From Chitinophaga hostae (GTDB lineage: Bacteria > Bacteroidota > Bacteroidia > Chitinophagales > Chitinophagaceae): a stretch of DNA of 64,000 nucleotides. Both the position numbers and the translations under genes were made by a program. The notes under the pieces were generated by a model. That model was not told the DNA's origin. It made no database searches and saw nothing but the letters and a program-made list of their open reading frames with translations. Location: positions 434,001 to 498,000 of the forward strand of contig NZ_JAGTXB010000004.1 in assembly GCF_018224885.1 (NCBI RefSeq), given 5' to 3'. Shown here one piece after another: positions 7,974 through 15,415 of the stretch. Numbering within the stretch: the first letter of the stretch is position 1; each line of letters starts with the position of its first letter.

Positions 7974-10115
7974 TTGAAGAAAAACACGTTACTCCTCGCA
8001 GGGCTGCTAGGCTTTCATATGGCAATGGCCCAGGAGATCAAGCCTTATGGCGCCCTTCCTTCAAAAGCACAGGTGGCCTGGAATGATCTTGAATATTATA
8101 TGTTTATCCATTTTGGTCCCAACACCTTTACCAATAAGGAGTGGGGGCATGGAGACGAGGACCCGAAAGTATTTAATCCTACACATGTGGATGCCCGTCA
8201 ATGGGCCCGTACCGCCAAGCTGGCCGGGATGAAAGGAATTGTGCTCACCGCCAAACACCACGACGGATTTTGTTTGTGGCCCAGTAAATACAGTACCCAT
8301 ACCGTGCGGGAAAGCGCATGGAAAGATGGGAAAGGTGATATCCTGAAGGAATTATCCACTGCCTGTAAGGAGTATGGGTTGAAGTTCGGAGTATACCTTT
8401 CGCCGTGGGACCGCAATCATCCTGAATATGGTACGGCCACTTACAACCAGGTGTTTGCCAATACACTCACGGAAGTATTATCGAATTACGGACCTGTATT
8501 TGAGCAATGGTTTGATGGCGCCAATGGCGGTAATATCAAGCAGCCATACGACTGGAACCTGTTCCACAGCGTTGTATATAAACATCAGCCCAATGCGGTT
8601 ATTTTCAGCGACGTAGGTCCTGGCTGCCGCTGGGTAGGAAATGAAAATGGGATTGCCGGTACAACCAACTGGAGTACGTTGAATGTAAAGGGTTTTTCTC
8701 CAGGCGCCGGCGGCCCTCCGGCCAAGTCACTCAATGAAGGTAATGAGGATGGCGAACAATGGATTCCTGCCGAGTGTGATGTATCTATCCGCCCGGGATG
8801 GTTCTACAGCCCGGATACCGATGATAAAGTGAAATCAGTTTCCAACCTGCTCGATATTTATTATGGTTCTGTAGGTCGCAATGGTAACCTGATCCTGAAC
8901 GTGCCGGTAGACCGCGACGGCGTGATCCATCCAAACGACTCCACCCGCCTGATGGAGCTGCGGAAAGTGCTGGATGCTTCGTTCAAAAATAACCTGGCAA
9001 AAAAAGCGGTAGTAACGGCAACGAATACACGTACAAATAATACCGCGGTAAAAGTTGCTCATCTGAATGATGGTACCAATACTACCTATTGGGCCGCCTC
9101 TGATGCAGCAAACAATTCCGTGATCACGCTGACGTATAAAAAGCCGGTTACCTTTAACCGGGTGGTATTGCAGGAATACATTGCGCTGGGGCAGCGGGTG
9201 AAGAATTTCTCTGTAGAGATCCTGGAGAAAGGGCAGATGAAGGAGATCGCCAATGAAACTACGATAGGACACAAGCGTATATTGCGTTTACCGGATTATA
9301 CCACTACGCAGGTACGTATCAACATACTGGATGCTAAGGCTGCGCCGGTGATCAGCGAAGTACAGCTGTACAAGGCGCCCGGAGTAATGGCTGCCCCCGA
9401 AATTCAGTGGGCAGTTAATGGCAGGGTATTCCTGGCATGTGCATCCGCCGACCCTGAAGTGCATTATACATTGGACGGTACCGAGCCTACCAGGCAATCG
9501 CCCAGGTATAACAAGGTGATCATAAAGGAAACCACTCAGCACGGCGACCATAGTAAAGGCGTTTATGCGCCGCCGGCAGATGCTACCGTGATAGAGCTGC
9601 CACTTGGCGGTGTGGTGAAAGCCAAAGCCTTCCTGAAAGATGGCAGCAGTAGCGAAACCGTTACAAGAAATCTTGGCGTTGCGCCGAGCGGCTGGAAAGT
9701 GGTAGCTGTTGACGGAGAAGCTGTTCCGGCGGATCACCCGGTGAACAAGTTGCTGGACGACGACAAGAGGACGGTGTACGTTACCGCCGACAAACCTGCC
9801 ACCAAATACCCGCATGAGTTACAGGTGGATATGGGTAAAGCCCTGACACTCAAAGGATTTACCTATACGCCCCCGGCAGGCGAAAGCGCTACAGGCGTAG
9901 TATATGGCTATGAATTTTATACCAGTACAGATGGTCAGCATTGGGGAACTCCTGTAGCAAAAGGTCAGTTTGCCAATATCAAAAACAATCCTATTAAGCA
10001 ATCTGTTCCGTTTAAACCTACGGAGGCGCGTTATTTCCGTTTTGTAGCGGTTGCGCCGGCAAATGAAAATGACACCCGGGCCGGTATTGCGGATCTGGGC
10101 GTAATTGCCCGATAG
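7974..10115 (+). CDS. GH29 alpha-L-fucosidase with carbohydrate-binding modules
   Basis: 713 residues with signal peptide MKKNTLLLAGLLGFHMAMAQ. The GH29 catalytic domain spans about 25-330: KHHDGF at 94-99 and the nucleophile D181 in QWFDGANGG. This is followed by an F5/8 type C (discoidin) domain at about 335-475, a chitobiase C-terminal type domain around 490-560 (VHYTLDGTEPT), and a second F5/8 type C domain at about 600-713. The enzyme removes terminal alpha-L-fucose in the periplasm or at the cell surface; the sequence context resembles the alpha-1,3/1,4 subfamily. The start is TTG at 7974, because the next ATG would remove most of the signal peptide. That TTG abuts a family B repeat. 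Confidence 0.93.
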   Translation: MKKNTLLLAGLLGFHMAMAQEIKPYGALPSKAQVAWNDLEYYMFIHFGPNTFTNKEWGHGDEDPKVFNPTHVDARQWARTAKLAGMKGIVLTAKHHDGFCLWPSKYSTHTVRESAWKDGKGDILKELSTACKEYGLKFGVYLSPWDRNHPEYGTATYNQVFANTLTEVLSNYGPVFEQWFDGANGGNIKQPYDWNLFHSVVYKHQPNAVIFSDVGPGCRWVGNENGIAGTTNWSTLNVKGFSPGAGGPPAKSLNEGNEDGEQWIPAECDVSIRPGWFYSPDTDDKVKSVSNLLDIYYGSVGRNGNLILNVPVDRDGVIHPNDSTRLMELRKVLDASFKNNLAKKAVVTATNTRTNNTAVKVAHLNDGTNTTYWAASDAANNSVITLTYKKPVTFNRVVLQEYIALGQRVKNFSVEILEKGQMKEIANETTIGHKRILRLPDYTTTQVRINILDAKAAPVISEVQLYKAPGVMAAPEIQWAVNGRVFLACASADPEVHYTLDGTEPTRQSPRYNKVIIKETTQHGDHSKGVYAPPADATVIELPLGGVVKAKAFLKDGSSSETVTRNLGVAPSGWKVVAVDGEAVPADHPVNKLLDDDKRTVYVTADKPATKYPHELQVDMGKALTLKGFTYTPPAGESATGVVYGYEFYTSTDGQHWGTPVAKGQFANIKNNPIKQSVPFKPTEARYFRFVAVAPANENDTRAGIADLGVIAR

Positions 10116-10138
10116 CCATACCATATAATGATAAAATC

Positions 10139-10187
10139 AGCGGAGATAAGTGTCCATCTGACGGCCTTCATCTCCGCTAACCTTTTT
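10139..10187 (+). terminator. Terminator-like hairpin after the fucosidase
   Basis: AGCGGAGAT and ATCTCCGCT form a 9-bp stem separated by about 25 bases, followed by AACCTTTTTATA. The stop codon of GH29 is 24 bases upstream. Confidence 0.6.
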
Positions 10188-10324
10188 ATAATCAATGTAA
10201 ATATTTGTAATATATAATCCTTCTTCCGGACCTCACTGGCCCGATCCCGGGCAACGCAATGTCAGCCTTTGTTAAAATTGTTCGGCTGCGAAAAAAAATT
10301 CGACTATTTAAAAAGATATTGTTA

Positions 10325-10332
10325 TAACTTTG
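10325..10332 (+). promoter_or_regulatory. -7 promoter element TAACTTTG for the arginine operon
   Basis: A perfect match to the Bacteroidota -7 consensus TAnnTTTG. It lies about 50 bases upstream of the leader peptide and 286 bases upstream of the first structural gene, so the operon has a long transcribed leader. Confidence 0.65.
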
Positions 10333-10385
10333 CGGATATTCTAAACTAAAGACAATATTTATAACAATTTAACGCTGAACTGAAG

Positions 10386-10502
10386 TTGGAAAAAACCGCA
10401 ACTCATACCAACATTTCTGCATATCATCCCGCTTTAAACAAAGGGGTATATTCTGTTGGGTTCAATGTCTTTAGATTCCTTTCCCGACGACCTAGAATTT
10501 GA
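10386..10502 (+). CDS. Arginine-rich leader peptide (38 aa), candidate attenuator
   Basis: A TTG-started reading frame of 38 codons ends in the residues RFLSRRPRI then TGA. Arg codons lie at 10473, 10485, 10488 and 10494, so four of the last nine residues are Arg, two of them adjacent CGA codons. There is no stop upstream until the TAA before residue -8, so the exact start is uncertain (CTG at 10380 is an alternative). Its place directly ahead of an arginine biosynthesis operon and the dyads starting at its stop codon are what is expected of a ribosome-stalling leader, by analogy with his, trp and leu leaders. There is no homolog I can name. A second overlapping frame (ATG 10465, 24 codons, no Arg) is considered chance. 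Confidence 0.6.
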   Translation: MEKTATHTNISAYHPALNKGVYSVGFNVFRFLSRRPRI

Positions 10503-10576
10503 TAGCGCTTGTCTTACTATAACCGCTATCGCACCGTGATTCCCCAATCCTCCGGTGAGCTTTTCCATTAATGGAA
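10501..10576 (+). promoter_or_regulatory. Attenuator-like RNA dyads downstream of the leader peptide
   Basis: Three dyads follow the leader. GATAGCG (10501-10507) pairs with CGCTATC (10524-10530) and begins within the leader stop codon, so a ribosome stalled at the Arg codons would cover its left arm. CACCG (10532-10536) pairs with CGGTG (10553-10557) and is followed by AGCTTTT. TTCCATTAATGGAA (10563-10576) is a perfect palindrome. Which of these acts as terminator cannot be decided by eye. Confidence 0.5.
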
Positions 10577-10617
10577 TATCAAGTTAATTTATTGATTCAC
10601 GATTTCAATTTAAAAAG

Positions 10618-11403
10618 TTGGAAAATCAACATATCATCGTTAGGGTAGCCACTCCTGACGATATTCACTATTCAAATACCATCACCGATGAGATGGAATC
10701 GTCTGCAAAAGCAAGAGGAACGGGCATAGCGAAGCGTTCCCCTGACTATGTGGAGCTGAAAATGAGAGAAGGTAAGGCGGTTATTGCTGTTACCGATAAG
10801 GGCGACTGGGTGGGCTTCTGCTATATTGAAGCCTGGGGGCATGAAAAATTTGTGGCGAATTCAGGACTGATTGTTAACCCGGCGTTCAGAGGACATGGTG
10901 TAGCTAAATCGATAAAAAAGAGAATATTCGAATTATCAAGGGAGAAATACCCTGATGCCAAGATTTTTGGTTTAACCACCGGGCTGGCAGTAATGAAAAT
11001 CAACTCCGAACTGGGATATGAGCCGGTGACCTATTCTGAGCTCACGGATGATGAAGAGTTCTGGAAAGGTTGCAGAAGCTGTGTCAATTTTGATATCCTC
11101 ACGGCAAAAAACAGGAAGAACTGTTTATGCACCGCCATGCTGTACAACCCGCTGGAAAAGTTGAAGGAAGCGGAAGAGAAAGCGATGGCCGACAAAGCAG
11201 CGCCTGCTCAACCCGATCCTGTACCACAGCCGCAGTTTTCTGTGAGCGCCAGCGGTCACATGCACCATGCCAGGCGGCGCAGGAGATTTAAAGGAAATAT
11301 AAAGTTGTACGAGCGGTGGTTGCGTTTTAAAAGATTTGTTTTGCTGAAGAGCAAAAAAGAAGGCGGCGCTACCGGATCTAAAAAGAAATTCTTCCTGTTC
11401 TAA
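10618..11403 (+). CDS. GNAT acetyltransferase, candidate N-acyl-glutamate synthase (ArgA role)
   Basis: 261 residues. A GNAT domain covers about 1-140, with the acetyl-CoA loop VNPAFRGHGVAKSIKKR (86-102). It is followed by a four-cysteine cluster C152xxC155 and C169xC171, then a Pro/Ala linker and a basic tail with a run of five Arg (219-223). It is the first structural gene of the arginine operon, 50 bases ahead of argG. The operon encodes a deacylase (argE) but no argJ, so the pathway needs a separate synthase for the first step, and this is the best candidate. That function is inferred from context. The start is TTG at 10618: the conserved domain begins five residues later and no ATG is available in frame. 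Confidence 0.75.
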   Translation: MENQHIIVRVATPDDIHYSNTITDEMESSAKARGTGIAKRSPDYVELKMREGKAVIAVTDKGDWVGFCYIEAWGHEKFVANSGLIVNPAFRGHGVAKSIKKRIFELSREKYPDAKIFGLTTGLAVMKINSELGYEPVTYSELTDDEEFWKGCRSCVNFDILTAKNRKNCLCTAMLYNPLEKLKEAEEKAMADKAAPAQPDPVPQPQFSVSASGHMHHARRRRRFKGNIKLYERWLRFKRFVLLKSKKEGGATGSKKKFFLF

Positions 11404-11453
11404 CTACAGGATCTGTCAATATTGTTACTGGAATTATAAAAAAAGATGTCATA

Positions 11454-12656
11454 ATGAAAAAAGTAGTACTGGGATTTAGCGGAGGACTTGATACTTCCTA
11501 TTGCGTTAAATATCTGACCGAAGAAAAAGGATATGAAGTGCATTCAGTGATTGTAAACACTGGTGGCTTTTCTGAAGAAGAGCTGCAGGAAATTGAAAAG
11601 CGCGCTTACAGCCTGGGCGTTAAAAGTCATAAAACTGTTAATGCGATACGTTCTTATTATGACGGTGTCATCAAATACCTCATCTTCGGTAATGTACTGA
11701 AAAATAATACCTATCCGCTGAGCGTGAGTGCAGAGCGTATGAGCCAGGCACTGGCCATCGCGGCTTATGTGAAGGAAGTAGGCGCTGACGCGGTAGCGCA
11801 TGGCAGTACCGGCGCCGGTAATGACCAGGTGCGTTTCGACATGGTATTTCATATCATGATTCCGGGTGTGGAAATCATCACCCCTATCCGTGACCTGAAA
11901 CTGAGCCGTGAAGAAGAAATTTCCTACCTGAAATCGAAAGGTGTGGAAGTGAATTTTGAAAAAGCCATGTACTCTATCAACAAGGGTATGTGGGGTACTT
12001 CCGTTGGTGGTAAAGAAACGCTTACTTCCAATGGCATGCTGCCTGAAGCTGCCTGGCCTACCCAGCTTACAAAGCAGGGAGAAGAGCAGGTGAAGTTAAC
12101 TTTTGAAAAAGGAGAGCTGACAGGTGTGAATGACAAGAAATTTGGTCATCCGTCTGAAGCCATACAATATTTACAAACCATCGCCGGTCCGTTTGCCATT
12201 GGCCGCGATATCCACGTAGGTGATACCATTATCGGTATCAAAGGCCGTGTAGGTTTTGAGGCTGCTGCACCAATGGTGATCATCAAGGCGCATCATGCAC
12301 TGGAAAAACATGTGTTAACAAAATGGCAGCTGAGCTGGAAAGACCAGCTGGCACAGTTCTACGGTAACTATATGCACGAAGGCCAGATCATGGATCCGGT
12401 GATGCGTGATATAGAAGCTTTTCTGCAAAACACACAGGAAAATGTTTCCGGTGAAGTATTTGTAACACTCATGCCTTATCGTTTCCAGGTAACCGGTATC
12501 AATTCCCCTTATGATCTGATGAGCAGCAAGTTTGGTAAGTACGGTGAAATGAACACCGGCTGGAGTGGTGAAGACGTAAGAGGTTTCAGCAAAATTTTCG
12601 GTAACCAGACCATGATCTGGCACCAGGTTAGGGAGAGCGTAAAGCAGAAGGCATAA
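11454..12656 (+). CDS. argG: Argininosuccinate synthase
   Basis: 400 residues, normal for ArgG. The PP-loop ATP pyrophosphatase motif GFSGGLDTS is at 7-15. The enzyme joins citrulline and aspartate using ATP, giving argininosuccinate for ArgH at the far end of the operon. The internal segment AHGSTGAGNDQVRFD is the typical citrulline/aspartate-binding region. A usable ATG at 11454 follows an A-rich stretch. The next gene in the same direction starts 91 bases downstream. Confidence 0.96.
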   Translation: MKKVVLGFSGGLDTSYCVKYLTEEKGYEVHSVIVNTGGFSEEELQEIEKRAYSLGVKSHKTVNAIRSYYDGVIKYLIFGNVLKNNTYPLSVSAERMSQALAIAAYVKEVGADAVAHGSTGAGNDQVRFDMVFHIMIPGVEIITPIRDLKLSREEEISYLKSKGVEVNFEKAMYSINKGMWGTSVGGKETLTSNGMLPEAAWPTQLTKQGEEQVKLTFEKGELTGVNDKKFGHPSEAIQYLQTIAGPFAIGRDIHVGDTIIGIKGRVGFEAAAPMVIIKAHHALEKHVLTKWQLSWKDQLAQFYGNYMHEGQIMDPVMRDIEAFLQNTQENVSGEVFVTLMPYRFQVTGINSPYDLMSSKFGKYGEMNTGWSGEDVRGFSKIFGNQTMIWHQVRESVKQKA

Positions 12657-12747
12657 AGCTGAAAGTTGTTGTGTAGGAGATTAATTTTTTTGTTTTTAGT
12701 ATGGTCCAGTGTTTAAGGCATTTTTTATGTTTTGGATAATAAACCAT

Positions 12748-13107
12748 ATGAGAGATTACAAAAAATTAGAGGTCTGGAGAAAGGCACATTTGATGACAAC
12801 ATTTGTCTATAGAGAGGTGGTTGTTCAATTGCCCAAAGATGAGATGTTCGCGTTGATAAGTCAGATGAAGAGAGCTGCGTATAGTGTGCCATTGAATATT
12901 GTTGAGGGATGTGGCAGAACAACAGAGAAGGACTTTACGAGATTTCTTGATCATGCCCTCGGTTCTGTACATGAAGTAGAATACTGTGCGTTGCTTGCGT
13001 TTGACCTGAAGTTTTTGAATGAACAGATTTATGCTGATCTCAACAAAAAGGTAAACGAAGTAAAGGCAATGTTAATAGCCTTTATTAAAACATTAAGAAT
13101 GTCATGA
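12748..13107 (+). CDS. Four-helix-bundle protein (S23/IVP family)
   Basis: 119 residues, all helical. The opening MRDYKKLEVWRKAH and the later SVPLNIVEGCGR followed by FLDHALGSVHEVE are hallmarks of the family originally found in intervening sequences of 23S rRNA genes of some bacteria. The family forms pentameric bundles with no proven function. I chose ATG 12748 over the upstream start at 12709 because the family begins at this point. It sits in the same direction between argG and argC, which is unexpected because no rRNA is nearby. Confidence 0.88.
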   Translation: MRDYKKLEVWRKAHLMTTFVYREVVVQLPKDEMFALISQMKRAAYSVPLNIVEGCGRTTEKDFTRFLDHALGSVHEVEYCALLAFDLKFLNEQIYADLNKKVNEVKAMLIAFIKTLRMS

Positions 13108-13200
13108 GCTGGAAAGCAAAGGGAAAACATAATCAATCGCTATCAAAGCTTTTTGCTTTATGCTTTACGCCCTCGGCTTTTCCGCACAACCCGATAATAA

Positions 13201-14181
13201 ATGAAAGCACCAAGAATCAAGGCCGCCATCATAGGCGGGGCAGGTTATACAGGCGGTGAAATGATCCGGCTTTTATTAAATCACCCGGATGTTGCTATTT
13301 CGTTTGTACATAGCCGTAGTAACGCGGGTAACCCGTTATATGCTGTGCATGCAGATCTGCTGGGTGAAACAGAACAATTGTTTACCGGTGAATTGAGCAG
13401 CGACATTGATGTGATGTTCCTTTGCCTGGGTCATGGGGAATCCAAAAAATTCCTGGAAGCTACTGAAGTAGCAGCGCATGTGAAAGTGATTGACCTGAGC
13501 CAGGATTTTCGTTTAGGCGAAACCGTTAGCGAACGCACTTTTGTATACGGTCTGCCTGAAATGCAGCGGGATTTGATAAAAGCGGCACAGAACATTGCCA
13601 ATCCAGGTTGTTTTGCCACCGGGATCCAGCTGGGTTTGCTGCCACTGGCCAAAGCCGGTTTACTGAAAGAAGTGCATACCACCGGTATCACCGGTTCTAC
13701 CGGCGCAGGACAAAGTTTACAGTCAACTTCCCACTTTACCTGGAGAGCCAATAACATTTCTACCTATAAAGTGCTGAATCATCAGCACCTGAAAGAAATA
13801 CGACGAAGCCTGCAGCTTTTGCAGCCGGGCTTCAATGGTGATGTGAATTTTGTTCCGGTAAGAGGCGACTACCCCAGGGGTATCTGGGTAACTTCTTACC
13901 TGCAAAGTGATTTATCACTGGAAGAGGCAGTAAAGCTGTATAAAGACTTTTACGCCGGTCATCCGTTTACGCATGTGAGCGATAAACAGATAGACCTGAA
14001 GCAGGTGGTGAATACCAACAAATGTTTGATTCAACTGGAAAAAACCGGCGATAAGCTGGTGATCCATTCTATTGAAGACAACCTGCTGAAAGGCGCTTCC
14101 GGTCAGGCGGTGCAGAACATGAACCTGATGTGCGGACTGGATGAAACGGCGGGACTGAAACTGAAGTCCATCGTATTCTAA
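13201..14181 (+). CDS. argC: N-acetyl-gamma-glutamyl-phosphate reductase (or N-succinyl form)
   Basis: 326 residues. The NADP-binding motif GGAGYTGGE is at 12-20, and the catalytic Cys is C137 in ANPGCFATG. It reduces acylglutamyl phosphate, the product of ArgB, to the semialdehyde used by ArgD. The position 93 bases after the four-helix-bundle gene and 32 bases before argD supports co-transcription. In Bacteroidota the acyl group may be succinyl rather than acetyl (see argF'). Confidence 0.95.
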   Translation: MKAPRIKAAIIGGAGYTGGEMIRLLLNHPDVAISFVHSRSNAGNPLYAVHADLLGETEQLFTGELSSDIDVMFLCLGHGESKKFLEATEVAAHVKVIDLSQDFRLGETVSERTFVYGLPEMQRDLIKAAQNIANPGCFATGIQLGLLPLAKAGLLKEVHTTGITGSTGAGQSLQSTSHFTWRANNISTYKVLNHQHLKEIRRSLQLLQPGFNGDVNFVPVRGDYPRGIWVTSYLQSDLSLEEAVKLYKDFYAGHPFTHVSDKQIDLKQVVNTNKCLIQLEKTGDKLVIHSIEDNLLKGASGQAVQNMNLMCGLDETAGLKLKSIVF

Positions 14182-14213
14182 CTGTTTTTATCATTTTCAA
14201 TCTTATTGCCAGC

Positions 14214-15341
14214 ATGAAATTATTTGACGTATATCCCGTTAACGATATCATTATAGAAAAAGCCCTGGGCTCTCATGTATGGGACGACAAAGGCACACAA
14301 TACCTGGATCTGTATGGCGGACATGCCGTGATCTCTATCGGTCATACGCATCCGCATTATGTAAAACGCCTTACCGACCAGCTGCATAAAGTAGGCTTTT
14401 ATTCCAACTCTGTAAAAATGCCTTTACAGGAAGAACTGGCCGATTTGCTGGGTAAGATATCCGGTAAGGAAGATTACCAGCTGTTTTTATGTAACTCCGG
14501 TGCAGAAGCCAATGAAAATGCTTTAAAGCTGGCTTCTTTTTACAATGGTAAAAAGAAAGTGATTGCTTTCAGAAAAGCGTTTCACGGCAGAACATCCTTG
14601 GCAGTAGCAGCAACAGATAATCCAAAAATTGTTGCGCCGGTGAATGAAACAGATAACGTAGTGTTTTTACCATGGGAAGATGAAGCCGCATTGGAACAGG
14701 CTTTCCGGGACCACGAGGTATCTTCCGTGATCATTGAAGGGATACAGGGTGTTGGCGGTATCAACGTAGCCAGTGAATCTTTCCTGCGCAAGATCAGGAC
14801 TTTGTGTGATGAACACAATGCCGTATTCATTGCCGATTCCGTACAGTGTGGTTATGGCCGCAGCGGTAAATTTTACTCGCACGATTATGCCGGTGTGAAC
14901 GCAGATATCTACAGCATGGCTAAAGGCATGGGTAATGGTTTCCCGATAGGCGCCATTATCATTTCGCCAAAGATGAAACCTGCGTACGGTATGCTGGGTA
15001 CCACTTTTGGCGGTAATCACCTGGCCTGTGCAGCAGCCCTGGCAGTACTGGAAACGATCCGGGAAGAAAAGCTGATAGAAAATGCAGCTGCTGTAGGTAA
15101 TTATCTCATGGAACAACTGCGGACCTTTGATAAAGTAAAAGAAGTAAGAGGCCGTGGTTTGATGATCGGTATTGAACTGCCGGAAGAACTGGCATCTGTG
15201 AGAAAGGAATTGCTGCAAACGCATAAGATCTTTACAGGAGAAGCGAAACCCAATGTGATCAGGTTACTGCCTTCACTGGCGTTAACACAGGCGCACGCGG
15301 ATCAGTTCCTCGAAGCTTTCGCAAAAGAATTAAGTAAATAA
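14214..15341 (+). CDS. argD: Acetylornithine/succinylornithine aminotransferase
   Basis: 375 residues of the class III PLP aminotransferases. The Schiff-base lysine is K237 in YSMAKGMGNGFP, D208 of IADSVQCGYG holds the pyridine nitrogen, and CNSGAEANENALK (93-105) is the phosphate-binding region. It converts the acylglutamate semialdehyde to acylornithine with glutamate as amino donor. Its place between argC and argF' fixes the role in arginine synthesis. Confidence 0.94.
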   Translation: MKLFDVYPVNDIIIEKALGSHVWDDKGTQYLDLYGGHAVISIGHTHPHYVKRLTDQLHKVGFYSNSVKMPLQEELADLLGKISGKEDYQLFLCNSGAEANENALKLASFYNGKKKVIAFRKAFHGRTSLAVAATDNPKIVAPVNETDNVVFLPWEDEAALEQAFRDHEVSSVIIEGIQGVGGINVASESFLRKIRTLCDEHNAVFIADSVQCGYGRSGKFYSHDYAGVNADIYSMAKGMGNGFPIGAIIISPKMKPAYGMLGTTFGGNHLACAAALAVLETIREEKLIENAAAVGNYLMEQLRTFDKVKEVRGRGLMIGIELPEELASVRKELLQTHKIFTGEAKPNVIRLLPSLALTQAHADQFLEAFAKELSK

Positions 15342-15362
15342 AAGACAAACAACCATGAATGG

Positions 15363-15396
15363 CAGATAGTGTGCCTTTATATCTTTCCACTATCTG
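15363..15396 (+). promoter_or_regulatory. Hairpin in the argD-argF' gap
   Basis: CAGATAGTG (15363-15371) and CACTATCTG (15388-15396) form a perfect 9-bp stem with a 16-base loop, 19 bases before the argF' start codon. There is no T-run, so it is more likely an RNA stability or translation element than a terminator. Function unknown. Confidence 0.45.
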
Positions 15397-15415
15397 TTTA
15401 AAGCCTATAAGCGAA

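Noticed and set aside
10465..10539. A 24-codon ATG-started frame overlapping the arginine-rich leader
   Set aside because: It has no Arg codons and no ribosome-binding site, and the other frame explains the region far better. Kept only as an alternative.
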